Shown here: positions 27,497 to 36,425 of the stretch, in pieces
Layout: every line of letters starts with the position of its first letter
Numbering within the stretch: the first letter of the stretch is position 1
From: Candidatus Aquabacterium excrementipullorum
Lineage (GTDB): Bacteria; Pseudomonadota; Gammaproteobacteria; Burkholderiales; Burkholderiaceae_C
Direction: 5' to 3'
Assembly: GCA_019112875.1 (NCBI GenBank)
Contig: DXIO01000036.1
Location: 24,960-88,959 of the forward strand
Length of the DNA stretch: 64,000 nt
Position numbers and translations under genes: made by a program
The notes under the pieces: model-generated
Databases searched by the model: none
What the model was told of the DNA's origin: nothing
The model's input: the letters and a program-made list of their open reading frames with translations, nothing else

Positions 27497-28813
27497 ATGA
27501 CTCAACTCACCCGTGAACAGCAAATCGCTGCCCTGGAAAAGGACTGGGCCGAAAACCCCCGTTGGAAGCTCGTCAAGCGCGGCTACTCCGCAGCTGACGT
27601 GGTTCGCCTGCGCGGCAGCCTGCAGCCCGAGTACACGCTGGCCAAGCGCGGCGCTGAAAAGCTGTGGGAAAAGGTCAACGGCGGTGCCAAGAAGGGCTAC
27701 GTGAACGCTTTCGGCGCCATCACCGCCGGTCAAGCCATGCAACAGGCCAAGGCTGGCCTGGAAGCCGTGTACCTGTCGGGCTGGCAAGTCGCCGCCGACG
27801 GCAACACCTCGGAAACCATGTACCCCGACCAGTCGCTGTACGCGTACGACTCGGTGCCCACGATGGTTCGCCGCATCAACAACACGTTCAAGCGTGCTGA
27901 CGAAATCCAATGGTCGCGTGGCATCAACCCCGGCGACGAGCAGTTCGTCGACTACTTCCTGCCCATCGTCGCTGATGCTGAAGCCGGTTTCGGTGGTGTT
28001 CTGAACGCCTTCGAACTGATGAAGAACATGATCACGGCTGGCGCCGCTGGCGTGCACTTCGAAGACCAACTGGCCGCTGTGAAGAAGTGCGGTCACATGG
28101 GTGGCAAGGTGCTGGTCCCCACGCAGGAAGCCATCGAAAAGCTGATCGCTGCTCGTTTCGCTGCCGACGTGCTGGGCGTGCCCACCATCGTGCTGGCTCG
28201 TACCGACGCTGAAGCCGCCAACCTGATCACCTCCGATCACGACGCCAACGACAAGCCCTTCCTGACGGGCGAGCGCACGCAAGAAGGCTTCTACCGCGTC
28301 AAGAACGGCCTGGAGCAATCCATCAGCCGTGGCGTGGCCTACGCTCCCTATGCCGACCTGGTGTGGTGTGAAACCGGCGTGCCTGACATCGGCTTCGCCC
28401 GTGAATTCGCGCAAGCCGTGCACGCCAAGTGCCCGGGCAAGCTGCTGTCGTACAACTGCTCGCCTTCCTTCAACTGGAAGAAGAACCTGGACGACAAGCA
28501 GATCGCCAAGTTCCAGCAAGACCTGTCGGACCTGGGCTACAAGTACCAGTTCATCACGCTGGCTGGTATCCACATCAACTGGTACAACACGTTCCAGTTC
28601 GCCCACGCTTACGCACGCGGCGAAGGCATGAAGCACTACACCGAAATGGTGCAAGAGCCGGAATTCGCAGCGCGCGAAAAGGGCTACACCTTCGTGTCGC
28701 ACCAACAAGAAGTGGGCGCTGGCTACTTCGACGACGTGACCACCGTGATCCAAGGCGGCTCGTCTTCCGTGAAGGCCCTGACCGGCTCGACCGAAGAAGA
28801 CCAGTTCCACTGA
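27497..28813 (+). CDS. aceA: Isocitrate lyase
   Basis: 438 residues, full length. Cleaves isocitrate to glyoxylate and succinate at the head of the glyoxylate shunt, needed for growth on acetate or fatty acids. Substrate segment [20 protein letters not shown] (94-113), catalytic KKCGH (196-200, C198), and the family's [21 protein letters not shown] precedes the ATG by seven bases. Codon choice is noticeably different from neighbours (many GCT, CGT, CAA, GAA), typical of a highly expressed gene. Malate synthase is not in the window. A palindrome upstream and a terminator downstream define a single-gene unit. Confidence 0.97.
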   Translation: MTQLTREQQIAALEKDWAENPRWKLVKRGYSAADVVRLRGSLQPEYTLAKRGAEKLWEKVNGGAKKGYVNAFGAITAGQAMQQAKAGLEAVYLSGWQVAADGNTSETMYPDQSLYAYDSVPTMVRRINNTFKRADEIQWSRGINPGDEQFVDYFLPIVADAEAGFGGVLNAFELMKNMITAGAAGVHFEDQLAAVKKCGHMGGKVLVPTQEAIEKLIAARFAADVLGVPTIVLARTDAEAANLITSDHDANDKPFLTGERTQEGFYRVKNGLEQSISRGVAYAPYADLVWCETGVPDIGFAREFAQAVHAKCPGKLLSYNCSPSFNWKKNLDDKQIAKFQQDLSDLGYKYQFITLAGIHINWYNTFQFAHAYARGEGMKHYTEMVQEPEFAAREKGYTFVSHQQEVGAGYFDDVTTVIQGGSSSVKALTGSTEEDQFH

Positions 28814-28865
28814 TCTGCGCGTTGATGGGGCTGCTGTTGAGGCAGCGGTCTCGTCGGCAGAACAA

Positions 28866-28889
28866 AGGCACCCCGAGGGGTGCCTTTTT
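28866..28889 (+). terminator. Intrinsic terminator after aceA
   Basis: AGGCACCCC/GGGGTGCCT (28866-28885) with a GA centre and five T follows the aceA stop by ~52 bases. Confidence 0.85.
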
Positions 28890-29148
28890 CATTTCAATCC
28901 AAGAGGCGAATTGCGTACCGATGTACACCCGCATCGGGGCGGTTGTGCCCTTGCATCACTTGCTCACCCCTTAAGTGGGAGATTTCCCCGAGATGTAGAA
29001 AAAATGTGTGATTTTTTTCAGGATATGGCTACATTGACAAAACGGAGGGGCGATTCCTGAAGCCGGTCAAGACAGCGCGAAAGAAGCGTCTGCGGCCCGG
29101 TCGGAGTGCAGGAATCGGCCAGTCAATCAATGCCCTACAGAGGTCGCC
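28890..29148. other. Intergenic stretch before the five-helix membrane protein gene
   Basis: No gene is visible on either strand. The middle (about 28975-29045) is AT-richer than its surroundings and includes TTGACA at 29034-29039, but no convincing -10 element follows at normal spacing. It presumably holds the promoter and a ~110-base leader of the downstream membrane protein gene. Confidence 0.4.
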
Positions 29149-29805
29149 ATGACAGTCAATGACATCCTGAAAATGATGTTGGTGTTCGTTCATTTCTTTG
29201 CCAGCGCAGTCGCCGTGGCCACGATCTTGCGAACGGATTTCCTCATCCTCTCGTACTACACCAGCCCATTGACGCGCAAGGCCGTGGATCGCATCCACAG
29301 CGCCAAATCCGTGGTGAGTGCATCGTTGACCGTGCTGTGGGTTTCAGGGGTTGCCATCTGCGTGCAGGGCTACCTGAGCGATCCCGCCTATCTGTTGAAC
29401 CAGAAGCTGTGGCTCAAGGTCATGGTGGTGCTCACGCTTACCGCCAATGGCTGGTTCCTGCACCGCTTTGCATTCGATGCCATCCGCCGTGGTGCGCGCC
29501 TGTGCGATGCGATGCCGCATCAACGCGCCACCCTCGTGTTGATGGCCAGTGTCAGCTCCACCAGCTGGATCTTCGCGTGCTTCCTGGGCATTGCCCGGGC
29601 GCTGAACAACAAGCACAACTTCGCCGGATTGCTCAGCCTCTATCTGCTGATGCTCGGCGTGTCGCTGGTGGCCTCGTTGGTGTTGACGAACCTGCTGGGG
29701 CGAGTGGCTCGTGGCGGCTCGCGTGATGCGCAGCGCTGGCAGGCTCGGGTCAAGGCGCTCAAGCACCGATTGGATGCGGGGCAGGAGAGTGAGCTGCAGG
29801 TGTGA
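29149..29805 (+). CDS. Five-helix membrane protein, function unknown
   Basis: 218 residues with five predicted membrane segments (about 8-27, 50-72, 86-106, 123-148, 155-184) and a basic C-terminal tail of ~30 residues rich in Arg. Histidines H15 (LVFVHFFAS) and the His of RIHSAKSV sit at membrane boundaries and could bind a heme or metal, but no family motif is recognised. GAGG lies seven bases before the ATG at 29149. I do not recognise it. Single gene, ends shortly before tRNA-Leu on the opposite strand. Confidence 0.75.
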   Translation: MTVNDILKMMLVFVHFFASAVAVATILRTDFLILSYYTSPLTRKAVDRIHSAKSVVSASLTVLWVSGVAICVQGYLSDPAYLLNQKLWLKVMVVLTLTANGWFLHRFAFDAIRRGARLCDAMPHQRATLVLMASVSSTSWIFACFLGIARALNNKHNFAGLLSLYLLMLGVSLVASLVLTNLLGRVARGGSRDAQRWQARVKALKHRLDAGQESELQV

Positions 29806-29826
29806 TTTGGCGTAGCCCACTGCGCA

Positions 29827-29918
29827 TGGTGCCCCGGGCCGGGATCGAACCGGCACGCCCCTTTGCAGGAAGCGGCGGATTTTAAGTCCGCAGTGTCTAC
29901 CAATTTCACCACCGGGGC
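29827..29918 (-). tRNA. tRNA-Leu (anticodon UAA)
   Basis: Minus strand. Acceptor GCCCCGG (29918-29912) pairs with CCGGGGC (29837-29831), discriminator A and encoded CCA. Anticodon arm GCGGA-CTTAAAA-TCCGC gives UAA. A long variable arm is present, as in all Leu tRNAs. T arm contains GGTTCGATCCC. Confidence 0.95.
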
Positions 29919-29964
29919 ACGGGCCACAGTGTAGCGGCCTCAGCATGAAAAATTTCTGGCTGAC

Positions 29965-29994
29965 TTGCGAAGCGGCTTTAAAGTGATGTATAGT
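29965..29994 (+). promoter_or_regulatory. Promoter of the tRNA-Gly transcript
   Basis: TTGCGA (29965-29970), 18-base spacer, TATAGT (29989-29994), followed by CTAGGTCTTCG. The -10 and downstream sequence nearly repeats that ahead of tRNA-Pro (40008-40024). Transcription would start about 70 bases before the tRNA. Confidence 0.6.
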
Positions 29995-30070
29995 CTAGGT
30001 CTTCGCTGATCACTGCTTGCAACAAGGCAAGTTGCTCAAAAAAGAGTGGTGAATCGTTGTGCGAAGGCAT

Positions 30071-30146
30071 GCGGGATTAGCTCAGTTGGTAGAGCGATAC
30101 CTTGCCAAGGTATAGGTCGAGAGTTCGAGCCTCTTATCCCGCTCCA
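30071..30146 (+). tRNA. tRNA-Gly (anticodon GCC)
   Basis: 76 bases including CCA. Acceptor GCGGGAT/ATCCCGC, anticodon arm ATACC-TTGCCAA-GGTAT with anticodon GCC, T arm GAGTTCGAGCC. Followed 12 bases later by a strong terminator. Confidence 0.96.
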
Positions 30147-30158
30147 GCTTCTTCAAAA

Positions 30159-30190
30159 GGGAAGCCAACGCCAAGTTGGCTTCCCTTTTT
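30159..30190 (+). terminator. Intrinsic terminator after tRNA-Gly
   Basis: Perfect 11-bp stem GGGAAGCCAAC/GTTGGCTTCCC (30159-30185), loop GCCAA, then five T. It separates tRNA-Gly from tRNA-Cys, so the latter needs read-through or its own promoter. Confidence 0.9.
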
Positions 30191-30236
30191 CATCACAGGC
30201 CCGATTTCTGCTCGGGAATGTGAAAGCGGCTTCAGA

Positions 30237-30310
30237 GGCGCGGTAGCAAAGCGGTTATGCAACGGATTGCAAATCCGTCTAGCCCGGTTCGACTCCGGGC
30301 CGCGCCTCCA
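30237..30310 (+). tRNA. tRNA-Cys (anticodon GCA)
   Basis: 74 bases with CCA. Acceptor GGCGCGG/CCGCGCC, anticodon arm ACGGA-TTGCAAA-TCCGT with anticodon GCA, T arm CGGTTCGACTCCG. A small D arm (AGCAAAGCGGTTATGC) is normal for Cys. Confidence 0.95.
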
Positions 30311-30410
30311 TCTCCCCCAAGATCTCTTTGTTGATGGCCGATCAGCGCGGCATGTTGGCCGCGCCCTGCTGGCGTGTGGTGGTGTTGCGACACAAAGATG
30401 TGCGGGCGGC

Positions 30411-30416
30411 TACAAT
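30411..30416 (+). promoter_or_regulatory. Candidate -10 element for the thrS leader transcript
   Basis: TACAAT in a GC-rich context, with TTGCGA 20 bases upstream as a poorly spaced -35. A start near 30423 would give a leader of about 265 bases before thrS, enough for the leader peptide and attenuator. Weak by itself. Confidence 0.4.
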
Positions 30417-30512
30417 GGGGCATCGCGCCGTTTCGCCACACCGTGGGTGTGTGATCCAAGCATCTGGCGGCGCTCTTTGCATCGGTAAGGAACGGGGAAA
30501 GGCATTCTGGTT

Positions 30513-30560
30513 ATGACACCGCGAACTTCGACCACCACCTTCACCTCGACCGAGGTCTAG
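30513..30560 (+). CDS. Threonine-rich leader peptide of thrS
   Basis: ATG 30513 to TAG 30560, 15 residues: [15 protein letters not shown]. Seven of fifteen codons are threonine, five of them ACC and three consecutive. GGAAAGG lies upstream as a possible ribosome site. It is followed by an antiterminator and an intrinsic terminator and then by thrS, which is exactly the arrangement of ribosome-mediated attenuation: scarce charged tRNA-Thr would stall the ribosome on the Thr codons and let the antiterminator form. The function is inferred from this layout; there is no experimental evidence in the sequence. Confidence 0.75.
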   Translation: MTPRTSTTTFTSTEV

Positions 30561-30568
30561 TCGGCTGG

Positions 30569-30610
30569 CCGCTGCTTTCGCATTCCTTTCCTCCTTATCA
30601 GAAAGCGCGG
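30569..30610 (+). promoter_or_regulatory. Antiterminator of the thrS attenuator
   Basis: CCGC-T-GCTTTC (30569-30579) can pair with GAAAGCGCGG (30601-30610): ten base pairs with a single bulged T30573. The right arm includes the whole 5' side of the terminator stem, so the two structures are mutually exclusive. Confidence 0.7.
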
Positions 30611-30628
30611 CACCTACCGCGCTTTTTT
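30602..30628 (+). terminator. Intrinsic terminator (attenuator) ahead of thrS
   Basis: AAAGCGCGG (30602-30610), loop CACCTA, CCGCGCT then six T (30617-30628). It lies between the leader peptide and thrS, 59 bases before the thrS ATG. Confidence 0.85.
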
Positions 30629-30687
30629 GTTGTCTGCGCATCCCGACCTCGTCCAATCGCCTTCATATACCCAACAGGTTGAACACC

Positions 30688-32607
<1,920 letters not shown>

Positions 32608-32614
32608 GGCGGGA

Positions 32615-32650
32615 GCGTGCTTTGCCTGTGCCGTAAAGGCCAAAGCACGC
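32615..32650 (+). other. Hairpin between thrS and infC
   Basis: Perfect 10-bp inverted repeat GCGTGCTTTG/CAAAGCACGC (32615-32624 and 32641-32650) with a 16-base loop, starting eight bases after the thrS stop. No T-run follows, so it is more likely a processing or stability element than a terminator. Confidence 0.5.
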
Positions 32651-32732
32651 GCCAGCCGGCATTGTCTGGGTGCGTGAACATTGTTAACTGGTGCGGTTGC
32701 CGCCGGGCGGCCGTGGCCTGAAGGAATTCGAC

Positions 32733-33281
32733 ATCGCTAACTTCTTTGACCGCCGTACGCGCAATGATGAGCGCAAGCATCGGCTGAACCGTGAAATCAC
32801 TGCGCCTGAAGTCCGTCTGAACGGCATGGAGAACGAACCCCTTGGCATCGTCAGCATCCAGGACGCCCTGCGCATGTCTGCCGAGGCCGATGTGGACCTG
32901 GTTGAGATTTCCGCCACGGCGGATCCTCCTGTTTGCCGCCTGATGGACTACGGCAAGTTCAAGTACCAGGAGCAGAAGAAGGCGCACGACGCCAAGCAGA
33001 AGCAGAAGGTCATCGAAGTCAAGGAAGTCAAATTCCGTCCCGGCACGGACGAAGGCGACTACCAGATCAAGCTGCGCAACCTGCGCCGCTTTTTGGAAGA
33101 TGGCGACAAGGGCAAGGTCACGCTGCGTTTCCGCGGTCGTGAGATCACCCACCAGGAGCTGGGCATGCGCCTGCTCGAGCGTGTCCGTGATGACCTGACC
33201 GATGTCTCCGTCGTCGAGAACATGCCCAAGCTGGAAGGGCGCCAGATGATCATGGTGCTCGGCCCGAAGAAGAAAAAGTGA
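32733..33281 (+). CDS. infC: Translation initiation factor IF-3, AUC start
   Basis: IF-3 binds the 30S subunit and rejects non-canonical start codons. From ATC 32733 the protein has 182 residues and the usual N terminus ([14 protein letters not shown] follows a short basic lead). AAGGAA lies six bases upstream, a well-placed ribosome site for ATC and for no ATG in frame; the first in-frame ATG (MENEPLGIV) is too far in. Non-AUG starts on infC underlie IF-3 autoregulation in E. coli, so the same is likely here. Later signatures are [16 protein letters not shown] and [19 protein letters not shown] at 32691 is the alternative start. Confidence 0.9.
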   Translation: MANFFDRRTRNDERKHRLNREITAPEVRLNGMENEPLGIVSIQDALRMSAEADVDLVEISATADPPVCRLMDYGKFKYQEQKKAHDAKQKQKVIEVKEVKFRPGTDEGDYQIKLRNLRRFLEDGDKGKVTLRFRGREITHQELGMRLLERVRDDLTDVSVVENMPKLEGRQMIMVLGPKKKK

Positions 33282-33287
33282 TGCAAA

Positions 33288-33303
33288 GACGGCTTCGGCC
33301 GTC
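33288..33303 (+). other. UUCG-loop hairpin in the infC-rpmI gap
   Basis: GACGGC-TTCG-GCCGTC (33288-33303), a very stable tetraloop stem, six bases after the infC stop. No T-run follows. It may protect the infC 3' end or take part in L20 control of rpmI-rplT; neither can be told from sequence. Confidence 0.45.
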
Positions 33304-33478
33304 GTAGAATGTCAGCTTCGCCCAAAATTGCTTTGGACGAAAGACACCGGGCAGGCGGTTTGGTCATCGCCTGCCACGGACGAGTGCAAAAACCAAGCAC
33401 TTGATAAGTTTCTGGGGGCCATCAAGACGCGGAGCAGTTTCGCGGCGCCTGGCAGGAACAACGTAAAAGGAGCAGAAC

Positions 33479-33682
33479 ATGCCCAAAATGAAGACCAAGA
33501 GCAGCGCGAAGAAGCGTTTTCGCGTGCGTCCGGGTGGTACCGTCAAGCGCGGTCACGCCTTCAAGCGCCACATCCTGACCAAGAAGTCCACGAAGACCAA
33601 GCGCCAACTGCGCGGCGTCGCCAACGTGCACGAGACCAACCTGGGCCACATCGCCCAGATGCTGCCTTTCGCCGGCCTGTAA
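33479..33682 (+). CDS. rpmI: 50S ribosomal protein L35
   Basis: 67 residues, highly basic, standard length. Starts [20 protein letters not shown] and ends with [11 protein letters not shown], characteristic of betaproteobacterial L35. AAGGAG is seven bases before the ATG. Part of the infC-rpmI-rplT operon, 197 bases after infC and 70 before rplT. Confidence 0.97.
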   Translation: MPKMKTKSSAKKRFRVRPGGTVKRGHAFKRHILTKKSTKTKRQLRGVANVHETNLGHIAQMLPFAGL

Positions 33683-33752
33683 TCGGCTGCCGCGAATCGC
33701 AACAACCGTCTCGAATTTCTGGTTTTAGGTATCAACGCCGAAGGAGTCACTC

Positions 33753-34112
33753 ATGCCTCGCGTCAAACGTGGTGTAACAGCCCGCGCTCGTCACAAGAAA
33801 GTTCTCGCCCTGGCCAAGGGTTTCCGTGGTCGCCGCAAGAACGTCTATCGCATCGCCAAACAGGCGGTCATGAAGGCAGGCCAATATGCCTACCGTGACC
33901 GCCGCGCCAAGAAGCGCGAATTCCGTCGCCTCTGGATCGCTCGTATCAACGCCGGTAGCCGTGCACTGGGCCTGACTTACAGCAAGCTCATCGCCGGTAT
34001 CAAGAAGGCGTCGATCGAGATCGACCGCAAGGTGCTGGCTGACCTCGCCGTCAACGACCCCGCTGCTTTCGCCAGCATCGTTGAAAAGGCCAAGGCTCAA
34101 CTGGCTGCTTGA
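33753..34112 (+). CDS. rplT: 50S ribosomal protein L20
   Basis: 119 residues. Opens [17 protein letters not shown] and contains [19 protein letters not shown] and [14 protein letters not shown] segments (here [15 protein letters not shown]). L20 binds 23S rRNA early in assembly and in E. coli represses rpmI-rplT translation by binding its own mRNA. GAAGGAG precedes the ATG. Followed by a hairpin region and terminator before pheS. Confidence 0.97.
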   Translation: MPRVKRGVTARARHKKVLALAKGFRGRRKNVYRIAKQAVMKAGQYAYRDRRAKKREFRRLWIARINAGSRALGLTYSKLIAGIKKASIEIDRKVLADLAVNDPAAFASIVEKAKAQLAA

Positions 34113-34135
34113 TTTTTTCAAGCGGGCAGCAAAAG

Positions 34136-34240
34136 ATGCTGCTCCGGCCCACGCCGGCCGAGGTTCACCCCTCGGACGGCCAGGCCGGTGACTCAAAGGC
34201 CAACGGTTCGTTGGCCTTTTTTTTCGACACAAGACCATGA
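34136..34240 (+). CDS. Short upstream ORF overlapping the pheS start
   Basis: ATG 34136 opens 34 codons whose TGA overlaps the pheS ATG in an ATGA arrangement. The frame passes through the terminator hairpin, and its T-run encodes three phenylalanines (TTT TTT TTC), followed by DTRP. Only a weak ribosome site (GGGCAGC) is visible. pheS has no obvious ribosome site of its own, so coupling is plausible. The Phe run could be an accident of the T-tract. Low confidence that it is translated. Confidence 0.3.
   Translation: MLLRPTPAEVHPSDGQAGDSKANGSLAFFFDTRP
34195..34224 (+). terminator. Terminator hairpin just before pheS
   Basis: AAAGGCCAACG/CGTTGGCCTTT around a GTT loop (34195-34219) followed by T to 34224. 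It ends 12 bases before the pheS ATG, so pheS mRNA must read through it or begin within it; it is therefore either the rplT operon terminator with partial read-through or an attenuator. A second hairpin, CCGAGG/CCTCGG, lies at about 34158-34176. Confidence 0.8.
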
Positions 34241-35286
34241 ACGACCAGCCAAGCGACCTGCAGGCCCTGGTGCAATCGGCCCAGGAAGCTTTCGCCGCAG
34301 CCCTCACGCCCGCCGACCTCGAGAACGCCAAGGCGCGTTTCCTGGGCAAGTCCGGCAGCGTGACCGAACTGCTCAAGGGCATGGGTGCCCTGAGCCCCGA
34401 AGACAAGAAGACCCGGGGCGCGGCCATCAACCAGGCCAAGCAGCAGGTCGAGGCAGCCTTGAACGCTCGCCGCCAGGGTTTGGCCGATGCCGAACTGGCG
34501 CAGCAACTGCAGGCCGAAAAGCTGGACGTGACCTTGCCGGGCCGCCGCCGTGGCGAGGGTGGCCTGCACCCCGTGTCGCTCAGCATCGAGCGCATCGAGG
34601 GCATCTTCGGCTCCATGGGTTTCGACGTGGCCGACGGCCCCGAGATCGAGGCCGATTGGTTCAATTTCACCGCACTGAACACGCCGGAAGATCATCCCGC
34701 GCGTTCGATGCACGACACCTTCTACGTCGAGGGCGGCCACCTGCTGCGCACGCACACCAGCCCGATGCAGGTGCGCTATGCGGTGCAGCATGTCAAGCAA
34801 CATGCCGATCTGATCGCCAAGGGCGAGCGCATGCCCGAGATCCGTGTGATCGCGCCGGGCCGCACTTACCGCGTCGACAGCGACGCCACGCACTCGCCGA
34901 TGTTCCACCAGTGCGAAGGCCTGTGGATCGGCGAATCGGTGAGCTTTGCTGACCTGAAGGCGGTGCTGGGCGATTTCTTCAGCACCTTCTTCGAGACGGA
35001 CGATCTCGACATTCGCTTCCGCCCGTCCTTCTTCCCGTTCACCGAGCCCTCGGCCGAGGTGGACATCGCTTTCAGCAGCGGCCCGCTCAAGGGGCGCTGG
35101 CTGGAAGTGGGTGGGGCAGGGCAGGTGCACCCCAATGTGGTCCGCAACTTCGGGCTCGACCCGGAGCAGTACATCGGCTTCGCCTTCGGTTTGGGCCCGG
35201 ACCGCCTGACCATGCTGCGCTACGGCGTGAACGACCTGCGCCTGTTCTACGAAGGCGATCTGCGTTTCCTGCAGCAGTTCCAGTGA
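34237..35286 (+). CDS. pheS: Phenylalanyl-tRNA synthetase alpha subunit
   Basis: 349 residues. N-terminal coiled-coil for tRNA binding (about 1-95), then the class II catalytic core: [42 protein letters not shown] (motif 1 region, in two stretches), [31 protein letters not shown] motif 2, and the C-terminal [20 protein letters not shown] (motif 3). Forms an alpha2-beta2 enzyme with PheT. Unusually, an alcohol dehydrogenase gene separates it from pheT. Upstream elements suggest attenuation or coupling. Confidence 0.97.
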   Translation: MNDQPSDLQALVQSAQEAFAAALTPADLENAKARFLGKSGSVTELLKGMGALSPEDKKTRGAAINQAKQQVEAALNARRQGLADAELAQQLQAEKLDVTLPGRRRGEGGLHPVSLSIERIEGIFGSMGFDVADGPEIEADWFNFTALNTPEDHPARSMHDTFYVEGGHLLRTHTSPMQVRYAVQHVKQHADLIAKGERMPEIRVIAPGRTYRVDSDATHSPMFHQCEGLWIGESVSFADLKAVLGDFFSTFFETDDLDIRFRPSFFPFTEPSAEVDIAFSSGPLKGRWLEVGGAGQVHPNVVRNFGLDPEQYIGFAFGLGPDRLTMLRYGVNDLRLFYEGDLRFLQQFQ

Positions 35287-35350
35287 GTGAGTCCCGATCG
35301 CCATACCCCAGCGATCGGCCGAACCGTTTGACCAGAGAACAGAACAAGCC

Positions 35351-36382
35351 ATGAGCACCACCAACATCCGCGCCTGGGCCGCCCAGGAAGCCGCCAAGCC
35401 GCTGGTGAATTTCGAATACGACCCCGGCCCGCTGGGCGCCGAAGAGGTCGAGATCCGTGTTGAGCACAGCGGCCTGTGCCACTCCGATCTTTCGCTGATC
35501 GACAACGAGTGGGGCTTCTCGAACTTCCCGATCGTGGGCGGTCATGAGGTGGTCGGCACGGTGCTGGCGCTCGGCCCGAACACGCGCGGCCTGAAGGTGG
35601 GCCAGCGCGTCGGTCTGGGCTGGATGGCCGAATCATGCATGGCCTGCCGCAGCTGCCTCAATGGCGAGCCGCAGTTGTGCCGTGCGGGCCGCCCGACCAT
35701 CGTCGGCCACCATGGCGGTTTCGCCGAGCGCGTGCGCGCGCACTGGCTGTGGGTGTGCCCGATCCCTGAGGGGCTGGATCCTGCCAAGGCCGGCCCGCTG
35801 CTGTGCGGTGGCATCACGGTGTTCTCGCCATTCCTCAACTTCGACATCAAGCCGACGCACCGCGTCGGCGTGGTCGGCATCGGCGGCCTGGGCCACCTGG
35901 CGCTGAAGTTCGCACGCGCCTGGGGCTGCGAGGTCACGGCCTTCACGTCCAGCGATTCCAAGCGCGATGAGGCGCTGCAACTGGGCGCGCACCAGGTGGT
36001 GTCCAGTGTGGACGCCAAGGCCATGAAGCAGGTGGCCGGCCGTTTGGACATGGTGCTGGTCACCGTGAACGTGATGCTCAACTGGAAGGCGCTGATGAGC
36101 ACGCTGGCGCCCAATGGCCGCCTGCACCTGGTCGGCATCTTGCCGCAGCCGATGGAGGTCGAGGCCTTCCCGCTGATCGGTGGGCAGCGTAGCGTGTCGG
36201 GTTCGCCCACGGGCTCGCGCCAGGACATCGACACCATGCTGGAGTTCGCCGCGCGCCACGGCATCGAGCCGCAGACCGAGCACTTCCCGATGAGCCGCAT
36301 CAACGACGCGCTGGATCACCTGCGCGCCGGCAAGGCCCGCTACCGCGTGGTGCTGGATGCCGATTTCGGCGCGGCCGCCTGA
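35351..36382 (+). CDS. Zinc-dependent NAD(P) alcohol dehydrogenase (YahK/CAD-like)
   Basis: 343 residues of the medium-chain dehydrogenase family, cinnamyl-alcohol/YahK-type aldehyde reductase group. Catalytic zinc ligands lie in SGLCHSDLSL and GGHEVVGTV; the structural zinc site is the four-cysteine CMACRSCLNGEPQLC loop (C-x2-C-x2-C-x7-C). The cofactor fold has VGVVGIGGLGHLALKFA, and the SSDSKRDEA after beta-2 suggests NADPH. It sits 64 bases after pheS and 43 before pheT on the same strand, an unusual place. A small inverted repeat (CGATCGC/GCGATCG, about 35295-35317) lies in the gap before it. Substrate unknown. Confidence 0.9.
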   Translation: MSTTNIRAWAAQEAAKPLVNFEYDPGPLGAEEVEIRVEHSGLCHSDLSLIDNEWGFSNFPIVGGHEVVGTVLALGPNTRGLKVGQRVGLGWMAESCMACRSCLNGEPQLCRAGRPTIVGHHGGFAERVRAHWLWVCPIPEGLDPAKAGPLLCGGITVFSPFLNFDIKPTHRVGVVGIGGLGHLALKFARAWGCEVTAFTSSDSKRDEALQLGAHQVVSSVDAKAMKQVAGRLDMVLVTVNVMLNWKALMSTLAPNGRLHLVGILPQPMEVEAFPLIGGQRSVSGSPTGSRQDIDTMLEFAARHGIEPQTEHFPMSRINDALDHLRAGKARYRVVLDADFGAAA

Positions 36383-36425
36383 CGCCGCCTGAAGAACCGT
36401 TTTTCAAGAGATTCCCGAGGATCCC

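Noticed and set aside
30311..30687. T-box riboswitch upstream of thrS
   Set aside because: No T-box consensus sequence or specifier-loop structure seen; the Thr-codon leader peptide explains the region.
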